Assembly (NCBI GenBank): GCA_003444085.1
Contig: DLVL01000120.1
Coordinates: forward strand, 18,617-30,238
Source of the DNA: Kosmotogaceae bacterium
GTDB taxonomy: Bacteria > Thermotogota > Thermotogae > Petrotogales > Kosmotogaceae
Direction of reading: 5' to 3'
DNA: 11,622 nucleotides
Position 1 is the first letter of the stretch. The number at the start of each line of letters is the position of its first letter. Of the stretch, positions 6,454-11,622 are shown in pieces. Both the position numbers and the translations under genes were made by a program. The notes under the pieces are model-generated. The model did no database searches, was not told the origin of the DNA, and saw only the letters and a program-made list of their open reading frames with translations.

Positions 6454-7265
6454 GCTATTGTCACGTGTTTCTCCTGCTTCAGTTTCTCAAATCGGTGCAT
6501 GATATCTTCCCCCAGATCCGGTAAAACCAAGTGCTCGTTCCCTGTCCATTCACGAATGAGAACTAGGGATCTCTTGAAGAGCTTGGAACTGCTGGCCAGA
6601 ACATATATGTCATCACACACATCACAGATGAGCTTCTTCGCTTCAGCTTCAAGTATGTTGGATGCGTAGTAACCATTCTCATCTATGCCGTTTATCCCGA
6701 GAAATGCTTTGTTAACGTTGTACCTGCTCAGGAAAGAATTAATCTCGAAGTCAAGGAAGTTCATGGTGTTCTGCTGAAAGGTTCCGCCCATAACAACAAG
6801 GTTGATTCTACTTGTCTGTGCCACAGCGTTTATTATGTACAGGGAGTTTGTGATCACCGTAAGGTTAAGTGGGGGAGACTTGTATAGCTCTTCGACGAAG
6901 AACAGGGTGGTACTTCCAGAGTCAACAAAGATGATGTCGTTCTTTTCAACAATTCTGGCAGCTTTTGCAGCGATTTCCCGCTTCTCTTCAACATCAATAG
7001 CGATCTGTTCCTGAAACTCAGGATCATATCTCTGAATCCTTGAGCGCACCGCTCCTCCATAAACTCTCTTCAGATGCCCTTCTCGCTCCAGCTCCTTGAG
7101 ATCGCTTCGCAGAGTCACCTCGGAAACGCCGAGTTCTCTGGCAAGTTCTCCAGAATGAAGCCTGCCATGGCTATTCAGTTTATCGAGTATGTACCTGCGT
7201 CTTTCTTCAGCAAGGATTATTCTCGCCTCCTGTACCAAACGTAGCATATCGGGAGTGATAAGCAT
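6450..7265 (-). CDS. DeoR-family transcriptional regulator of the sugar operon
   Basis: This is a sugar-phosphate-responsive repressor (271 aa, slightly longer than the usual about 250). The winged helix-turn-helix is at about 37-70 (LARELGVSEVTLRSDLKEL, then LKRVYGGAV). The effector domain carries DSGSTT (115-120), TNSLYIINAVAQ (139-150), VVMGGTF (157-163) and FLGINGID (188-195), as in DeoR/GlpR proteins. It heads the operon and is divergent from murJ, so it probably controls its own transcription. The start is uncertain. ATG 7265 has only a weak site (CAGG), and its first 12 residues have no counterpart in the paralogue at 1-449, which begins at the position of E13. A start at ATG 7247 (residue 7) has no better ribosome site. 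Confidence 0.93.
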   Translation of the reverse strand: MLITPDMLRLVQEARIILAEERRRYILDKLNSHGRLHSGELARELGVSEVTLRSDLKELEREGHLKRVYGGAVRSRIQRYDPEFQEQIAIDVEEKREIAAKAARIVEKNDIIFVDSGSTTLFFVEELYKSPPLNLTVITNSLYIINAVAQTSRINLVVMGGTFQQNTMNFLDFEINSFLSRYNVNKAFLGINGIDENGYYASNILEAEAKKLICDVCDDIYVLASSSKLFKRSLVLIREWTGNEHLVLPDLGEDIMHRFEKLKQEKHVTIA

Positions 7266-7360
7266 AACCTGATCATTGCCGTTGTCTCGAGATTATTTGT
7301 GGTTACAAGCGTTATGCTTGTTGTTTCTCTTCTCTTTTCATCCCTTTGTTTTCTTTCGCC

Positions 7361-7385
7361 TTTCTTTTGCTTTCGTTTTGCTTTC
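7361..7385 (-). promoter_or_regulatory. Candidate DeoR operator: tandem 10-bp repeat plus shared 12-mer
   Basis: On the plus strand TTTTGCTTTC occurs exactly at 7365-7374 and 7376-7385, an 11-bp period that puts both copies on the same face of the helix. It overlaps the 12-mer TTTCTTTTGCTT (7361-7372), also found upstream of the paralogous regulator (597-608). The block begins just downstream of the predicted minus-strand -10 box, where a bound repressor would block transcription. Direct repeats are a known DeoR-family operator layout; the assignment here is inferred. Confidence 0.45.
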
Positions 7386-7391
7386 TTTACC

Positions 7392-7419
7392 ATAATCGAC
7401 TTGCCTTCAATTCTGACAA
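7392..7419 (-). promoter_or_regulatory. Candidate promoter of the sugar operon
   Basis: On the minus strand TTGTCA (7419-7414), five of six matches to the -35 consensus, is followed after 16 nt by GATTAT (7397-7392), four of six matches to the -10 consensus. Transcription would start near 7385 and leave a leader of about 120 nt. The element overlaps the opposing murJ promoter, so the two should interfere with each other. Confidence 0.45.
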
Positions 7420-7427
7420 TGTATAAT
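7401..7427 (+). promoter_or_regulatory. Candidate promoter of murJ
   Basis: A perfect TATAAT (7422-7427) is preceded by TTGCCT (7401-7406) with a 15-nt spacer; shifting the -35 by one or two bases gives 16-17 nt with a poorer match. The start would fall around 7433-7435, leaving a very short leader that just includes the ribosome binding site at 7438-7442. Confidence 0.55.
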
Positions 7428-7447
7428 TACTCTGGTTGGAGGGTATG

Positions 7448-8971
7448 ATGACAAACAACGTCTTAGGCAAAACGCTTGCTTTTGCTCTTGCTACCATGAT
7501 CTCGAGATTGACGGGCTTGCTCAGGGATGCCCTGTTCGCTGGCTATTTCGGAACTTCTGAGCAGTACGATGCTTATTTGATCGCTATTCTTATTCCTTTC
7601 TTCTTGAGGAAAATATTCGCAGAAGGTGCAATGACCCTTTCTTTTGTACCCATATTCAACGACAGATTGAGGATTTCGCGAAAACGTGCTCAAGTCTTTG
7701 CCACAACAGCATTAATCGTTGTCTGTGTTATTGCCGGGATTGTCTCAGTCGCTGGCATCATTTTCTCAGACCAGCTGTCTGCGGCCTTTGCTGGACCACT
7801 GAGTAACGAAGTCGTCGAGTTAACAAGCATGCTTATGAAAATATCTTTTCCTTTTGTGATGCTCGTTTCGTTATGGGCAGTCTTCTATGGAATACTCAAT
7901 AGCCTAGATGCCTTCTTCATAGCAGCTTTGAGTCCAACAATAATAAACCTGACAACTATTGCAGGAATCACTCTTTCTTCATATACAGAGCCCGCAATTC
8001 TTGGAGCTACGATCGGTTTTGTTCTTGGTGGGCTGGCACAGCTGTTGCTTCTTGCCTTCTTTGTCAGAAGAAAAGGTTTCAGGCTTCTTCCGTCTTTCTC
8101 TACACAAGATGCAAAGCAATTCCTGCTGTTTTTCGTGGTAGCTTCCATAGCACCTGCTATTAACCAGATAAATTCACTCGTTGATGTTCGTGTTGCTACA
8201 GAGTTGGGGTCAGGAGTAGTCGCTACTCTACAGTATGCAATGAGGGTTTACCAACTGCCACTTGGAGTCTTCGCAGTTGCTGTTGCAACCGTTGCCCTTC
8301 CTGAGCTATCGCGTGATAACACAGATAGAGTTCTTTTCGTCCGTTCTCTGTGGAAGCTTCTCAGACTCCTCATGTTTTTTCTGTTGCCGGCAACTCTTGG
8401 CCTGCTCAGTCTGAGGACCGGAATAGTCTCTCTGTTGTTCGAGCGGGGAGCTTTCACCGCAGCAGACACTTCGGCAACGAGCGAGCTTTTGGCAGCCTAC
8501 ACGCTGGGGTTGCCATTTTATGGGGCTTTCGGTGTTCTTTCTCGAGCATACTATGCTAAGAAGAGCGCAAGACTGCCTTCTTTGATAACCATTATCATGG
8601 TTGGTGTTAACGTGTTCCTTGACATCTGGCTCGGGCTTACTATCGGACCCATAGGGATAGCTCTGGCAACCAGTATTGCCGGAGCTGTAGGATTTGCATT
8701 GCTGGCATTTGCACTCCTCCGGAATTCTCCGCCTTCTATGGAAGACCTTGGAAGCATTTTTAGATCTCTTGTTTCTTCTCTTGTTATGCTGTTGGCGATA
8801 TCTCTTCTGAAGATGATGCTTGAGCCCGGGACCACTGCCACAATAGTTCTATTGTTGATCGCTATCGCCACTTTTCTCATAACAGCCAGGATTCTTAAAT
8901 CTCAAGAGATTCAGGAGCTTGTGCAGCTTTTGAAGCTCAAGAACAGGTCATCAAACAAGTCAGACAGGTGA
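7448..8971 (+). CDS. murJ: Lipid II flippase MurJ (MviN family)
   Basis: This polytopic inner-membrane protein (507 aa, usual length) is predicted to flip the peptidoglycan precursor lipid II to the outer face of the membrane. The N-terminus has the hallmark SRLTGLLRD (19-27) with R20 and R26, then FGTSEQYDAY and PFFLRKIFAEGAMTLSFVPIF, supplying R54 and E59, which match the charged cavity residues needed in characterised MurJ. A second family block follows mid-protein: NQINSLVDVRVA and YAMRVYQLPLGVFAVAVATV, then LPELSR. About 14 hydrophobic segments are visible. I prefer ATG 7448, because GGAGG (7438-7442) is then 5 nt away; ATG 7445 is too close, and a TTG at 7436 would be upstream of the ribosome site. 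It is first in a plus-strand gene set and divergent from the sugar operon. Confidence 0.93.
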   Translation: MTNNVLGKTLAFALATMISRLTGLLRDALFAGYFGTSEQYDAYLIAILIPFFLRKIFAEGAMTLSFVPIFNDRLRISRKRAQVFATTALIVVCVIAGIVSVAGIIFSDQLSAAFAGPLSNEVVELTSMLMKISFPFVMLVSLWAVFYGILNSLDAFFIAALSPTIINLTTIAGITLSSYTEPAILGATIGFVLGGLAQLLLLAFFVRRKGFRLLPSFSTQDAKQFLLFFVVASIAPAINQINSLVDVRVATELGSGVVATLQYAMRVYQLPLGVFAVAVATVALPELSRDNTDRVLFVRSLWKLLRLLMFFLLPATLGLLSLRTGIVSLLFERGAFTAADTSATSELLAAYTLGLPFYGAFGVLSRAYYAKKSARLPSLITIIMVGVNVFLDIWLGLTIGPIGIALATSIAGAVGFALLAFALLRNSPPSMEDLGSIFRSLVSSLVMLLAISLLKMMLEPGTTATIVLLLIAIATFLITARILKSQEIQELVQLLKLKNRSSNKSDR

Positions 8972-9046
8972 GTCCGAAATCATCATGCGAAGGAATTCAC
9001 CTGTTGAAACAGGAAAGCCACAATATGCCCTTGGGGAGGTGTTCTC

Positions 9047-9955
9047 TTGTTCTATCTCATCTTAGCAATCCTATGTAGTTCGTCTATCGCTATCATTTTC
9101 CGTTTCAGTGAAACCAGAAAGATGAATCGACTGGGGGTCACTTCTTTCAACTATCTCGGAGCGGTTATCGTATCTGCTTTACTGCTTTCTTTCAACCCTC
9201 CTGCGCCAGTCAATCGGGGCGAGAGTTTCTTCGAGGAACTGCCTTCTGTCTTAGCCAGCAATCACCTGGTATTCGAGGGAATAAACAGCATCTACTGGGG
9301 GGTTCTTGTTGGGATTCCCGCTGGTCTTTTCTTCTTCCTTGCCTTTGTCTTCTATCAGAAGAGCATTCATCACGGGAGCATAAGCCTTGCCGGTGCATTC
9401 TCAAAACTTGGAATCCTGGTCCCTATGACGATGGCCATAATTCTATGGGGTGAATATCCATCAGCAGTGCAGTGGACAGGGATAATCCTGGCTCTTCTTG
9501 CAATAATCATTATCTATAAGCCTTTCGGGGTAACTCTTGACAAAGAGAAGCTGTTGCCACTTGCTTTTCTGTTTGTCTTTGGCGGAATTGCGGAGTTCAG
9601 CAACAAAGTCTTCCAGCACTATAGTATCTCTGGCTACAGGAGTGTTTTTCTTCTTTCTGTTTTTAGCAGTGCCTTTGTCATAAGCAGCACCGTGCTCATC
9701 ATCTCAAGAAAGCGTTTCGGTCGACGCGAAGTATTAACAGGACTCATTCTTGGAATACCCAACCTCTTCTCATCGTTTTTCCTTATAATGGCATTAGAGT
9801 CAATAAAGAGTTCTGTTGCGTTTCCACTATACAGCGCTGGTAGCGTGGCACTTATTACGATATGGGGAGTGCTATTCTTCTCAGAGAGGCTTGAGCGTTC
9901 CGAAGTGCTCGCAGTTAGTCTGATCCTGTTTTCCCTGGTTCTGGTGAATCTTTGA
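9047..9955 (+). CDS. DMT/EamA-like membrane transporter
   Basis: This integral membrane protein (302 aa) has about ten hydrophobic segments and the two-fold repeat of the drug/metabolite transporter superfamily. Each half carries the typical acidic residue near its end: E135 in LWGEYPS and E280 in FFSERLERSE. A longer polar loop lies at about 50-80 after the second segment. Members move small metabolites such as amino acids or purines; the substrate is not readable. The start is TTG 9047, supported by GGGGAGGTG (9033-9041) with 7 nt spacing. It follows murJ by 75 nt and precedes the racemase, so a shared transcript is likely. A minor hairpin (9000-9013) lies in the gap with no T-tract after it. 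Confidence 0.82.
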   Translation: MFYLILAILCSSSIAIIFRFSETRKMNRLGVTSFNYLGAVIVSALLLSFNPPAPVNRGESFFEELPSVLASNHLVFEGINSIYWGVLVGIPAGLFFFLAFVFYQKSIHHGSISLAGAFSKLGILVPMTMAIILWGEYPSAVQWTGIILALLAIIIIYKPFGVTLDKEKLLPLAFLFVFGGIAEFSNKVFQHYSISGYRSVFLLSVFSSAFVISSTVLIISRKRFGRREVLTGLILGIPNLFSSFFLIMALESIKSSVAFPLYSAGSVALITIWGVLFFSERLERSEVLAVSLILFSLVLVNL

Positions 9956-10003
9956 CATTTTTCACCATTTCAGTACCCTCTATGGCAGAAGGAGATGATC
10001 GGA

Positions 10004-10693
10004 ATGAAAAGAATCGGACTGTTGGGAGGAATGAGCTGGGAGTCAACGATTCATTACTACAGAATAATAAACGAATCGGTCAGAAGTCGACTAGGGGGAC
10101 TTCACTCCGCAGAATGCGTCCTTTACTCGGTGGAGTTTTCACCAATTGTAGATCTTATGAAGTCAGGGCAATGGAGTCAAGTCGCTTCAAAACTCTCTGA
10201 AGCTGCCGTCTCCTTGAAGCACGCGGGAGCAGAATTTCTCGTGATCTGCACAAATACGATGCATAAAGTGGCTGACCGGATTTCGGACCTTTCGTCTCTT
10301 GAGGTGCTTCACATCGGTGATTCAACTGCCGCAAAGATTTCTGAAAGAGGGATTAATCGTGTTGCCCTGCTGGGAACGACTCACACGATGGAAGGAGAAT
10401 ACTACCGTGAGCCATTTCGCCGAATGGGTATTGAACTCCTAGTTCCTGGAAACACTACCCGAGCGATAATGGACAGGATAATCTTCGACGAGCTTTGCAG
10501 AGGTGAGATTCTGCGCGAATCAAAACAGATTCTGCTTGATCTGATTGAAGAGATGAAGAAGGATGGCGCTCAAGGTGCAGTACTTGGCTGCACAGAGTTG
10601 CCCAATATCATCAGACAGGAAGACGTTAGTATCCCCGTCTTTGATACCACCAGAATTCATGCAGAAGCCGCTGTAGTCTACGCGATGGAGTGA
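10004..10693 (+). CDS. Aspartate/glutamate racemase family protein
   Basis: This cofactor-independent amino-acid racemase (229 aa, usual length) interconverts L- and D-aspartate or a related amino acid by a two-cysteine mechanism. The N-terminus has IGLLGGMSWEST (4-15). The catalytic cysteines are C82 in CTNTMH and C196 in LGCTELP; both are present, so the enzyme looks intact. Start ATG 10004 is preferred over ATG 9995, because AGGAG (9990-9994) is 9 nt from the former and touches the latter, and homologues usually begin close to MK-IG-GG. It is the third gene after murJ and the DMT transporter, 48 nt downstream of the latter. D-amino-acid supply for cell-wall synthesis is a plausible role. 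It converges on the flavoprotein gene with a 10-nt gap. Confidence 0.9.
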   Translation: MKRIGLLGGMSWESTIHYYRIINESVRSRLGGLHSAECVLYSVEFSPIVDLMKSGQWSQVASKLSEAAVSLKHAGAEFLVICTNTMHKVADRISDLSSLEVLHIGDSTAAKISERGINRVALLGTTHTMEGEYYREPFRRMGIELLVPGNTTRAIMDRIIFDELCRGEILRESKQILLDLIEEMKKDGAQGAVLGCTELPNIIRQEDVSIPVFDTTRIHAEAAVVYAME

Positions 10694-10703
10694 AGCGACT
10701 CAC

Positions 10704-11372
10704 TCAACCTGTCAGAGGTCTTGAAAATCGCTTATCATATGCTGAGTTATTCTTCAGCAAGCCGTCCCAGTATGGATGTTTCGTCCCATCTCCCACATAT
10801 CGCTTGATTGCTCCAAGAGCTTCTCCCTCTAAGCGTTCTGGGGTTGCAAGCTCTGCCAGGATTTCCCCCGAAAGTTCTCCATGCAAAGCCAGATGTTTAC
10901 CAAGTTGCTTCAACTTTGGCAGCAATTCACTTTTCGTCTCCGGATAAAGGAGTCTTATACCTTCAGAACCTCCTTTTACAATCGTCCCAACATATTCACA
11001 GTTGCACCGAATACAGAACTTCCTGCAGTATCGCTCGACAGCCCTGGAATGAACTGCTTCTGGGAATCCCGAATGAATCAAGAAGATCATCTGCTTGCCT
11101 TTGATTGAATTCAGGTTCTCATGAAGATGTTATAGAAACTCCTTGACTATCCCTGGCATTGAATCCACGTAGAGGGGAAATGCAATCAGTATGGAGTCGC
11201 TTGTTGCTGCTGCTGATCGGACAGTATTATCCATGCCTTTCTCCAGCATCAGGTCTGATGAGATAATCTCGTGTTCACTGGCAGTCAAATACCCTTCGAT
11301 CAGAGCATCAAGAATCACCCTGGTATTGCTTGATCGTCCTCTTGGAGAACCATTCAAAACGAAGAGTTTCAT
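10704..11372 (-). pseudogene. Flavodoxin-fold NAD(P)H oxidoreductase gene interrupted by an in-frame TAA
   Basis: With one stop ignored, the frame encodes about 222 residues of a flavodoxin-like oxidoreductase. It begins MKLFVLNGSPRGRSSNT (FMN phosphate-binding loop), continues with AFPLYVDSMPGIVKEF, and then has HSGFPEAVHSRAVERY, GTIVKGGSEG and a C-terminal YWDGLLKNNSAYDKRFSRP. TAA at 11132-11130 follows KEFL, and the same frame resumes at once with HLHENLNSIKGKQMIFLIHSG; nothing is shifted. One base change (CAA or GAA to TAA) explains it. Start ATG 11372 has AGGAG 11 nt upstream, a rather long gap. The product, if made, would stop after 80 residues; restart at ATG 11090 would lack the FMN loop. 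A sequencing error remains possible. Family recognition is from memory of clostridial-type paired flavoproteins. Confidence 0.75.
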
Positions 11373-11459
11373 ACAGCCATTATCTCCTTTCTCCTTTCGC
11401 TTTCTGTCAAAGGCTTTGAAGAAGGCCAGGTCCGTGGAAAGATTCAAAGAATTCCTTTT

Positions 11460-11622
11460 CTAGACATCAAAGATTATCTCCAGATCCTCGCTATCTGTAT
11501 CCTCTCCTGCGAAGACTATTACACCCAGCGACGGGCGCTTCTCGTAGCTTGAAACGTGATGGATTTCATTTTCCAGTATTGTGAAAACACTCCCCGGGGT
11601 CTTAACCCAGCAAGTCCAACAG
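11460..11622 (-). pseudogene. Degraded flavodoxin-family gene, partial at right edge
   Basis: The frame enters from the right edge, encodes 53 codons and ends at TAG 11462-11460. It starts CWTCWVKTPG, a motif of multimeric-flavodoxin or FMN-reductase proteins, which I recall being followed by an acidic DDM stretch and about 50 residues of flavodoxin core. Here TPG runs directly into ILENEIHHVSSYEKRP and EDTDSEDLEIIFDV, which resemble the C-terminal part of the same family. An internal deletion is therefore likely. The TAG also looks premature: the frame stays open through 11459-11373 (KRNSLNLSTD and onward) into the next gene. It could be the companion of the broken gene at 10704-11372. The assignment is from memory; a cupin-like protein is a less likely alternative. 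Confidence 0.5.

Noticed and set aside
7305..7321. Short palindrome ACAAGC-GTTAT-GCTTGT in the DeoR leader
   Set aside because: Arms of only 6 bp with no T-tract and no second copy; too weak to call a site.
7312..7341. Nine-residue leader peptide (MKREEKQQA) upstream of the DeoR gene
   Set aside because: GGG touches the ATG, so there is no usable ribosome site. No run of a single regulatory codon is present, and purine-rich DNA easily produces such frames.
7436..7447. Upstream TTG start for murJ at 7436
   Set aside because: It precedes and overlaps the GGAGG site at 7438-7442; ATG 7448 has proper spacing and fits the family N-terminus.
9952..9979. Promoter for the racemase: perfect TTGACA at 9952-9957
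   Set aside because: No acceptable -10 at 16-18 nt (best is TACCCT, 3 of 6), and the hexamer overlaps the preceding stop codon, so chance is likely.
9995..10003. Racemase start at ATG 9995
   Set aside because: It abuts the AGGAG site with no spacing; ATG 10004 has a 9-nt spacer and gives the expected N-terminus.
10690..10947. Plus-strand 85-codon frame overlapping the racemase stop
   Set aside because: Antisense to the well-conserved C-terminal half of the flavoprotein; no motif of its own.

Overview
This window looks like a chromosomal segment of a Thermotogota-type bacterium, possibly a Mesotoga/Kosmotoga relative. That placement is an inference. It rests on mid-range G+C (about 45% by eye), a carbohydrate ABC importer whose binding protein has a Sec signal but no lipobox, DeoR-family control, and a short bacterial-type sucrose-phosphate synthase very like (from memory) the Halothermothrix orenii enzyme. 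No taxonomic marker gene is present. Gene density is high and all genes look native; there are no IS elements, tRNAs, rRNAs or CRISPR arrays.

Layout. (1) 1-449, minus: 5' part of a DeoR-family regulator, running off the left edge. (2) 450-921: the only long non-coding stretch, with a probable minus-strand promoter, a 28-bp dyad and a long hairpin that probably terminates the operon to its right. (3) 922-7265, minus: a compact six-gene sugar operon, in transcription order DeoR regulator, solute-binding protein, two CUT1 permeases, PfkB sugar kinase and sucrose-phosphate-synthase-like GT4 glycosyltransferase. (4) 7266-7447: a divergent control region with overlapping promoters, a tandem 10-bp repeat and a strongly purine-rich minus-strand leader. 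(5) 7448-10693, plus: MurJ-type lipid II flippase, a DMT-family transporter and an aspartate/glutamate-type racemase, probably one transcript. (6) 10704-11622, minus: two neighbouring flavodoxin-like oxidoreductase genes that both look broken. The downstream one has a single in-frame TAA. The upstream one appears to have an internal deletion and an in-frame TAG, and runs off the right edge.

How it works together. The importer, kinase and sucrose-phosphate synthase form one transcription unit headed by a sugar-responsive repressor. The window encodes no glycosidase, phosphorylase, sucrose-phosphate phosphatase or ABC ATPase. Either the importer feeds a fructose/sucrose synthesis route, or the GT4 enzyme runs in the cleaving direction and yields a nucleotide sugar plus fructose 6-phosphate. 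The two DeoR regulators are about three-quarters identical over their shared part. They share a 12-bp motif just downstream of both predicted promoters, which suggests a duplicated repressor pair with common or cross-acting operators. The most notable points are this regulator pair and shared motif, the synthase-type enzyme in an uptake operon, the binding-protein gene bracketed by two mRNA hairpins, and the decaying flavoprotein pair.
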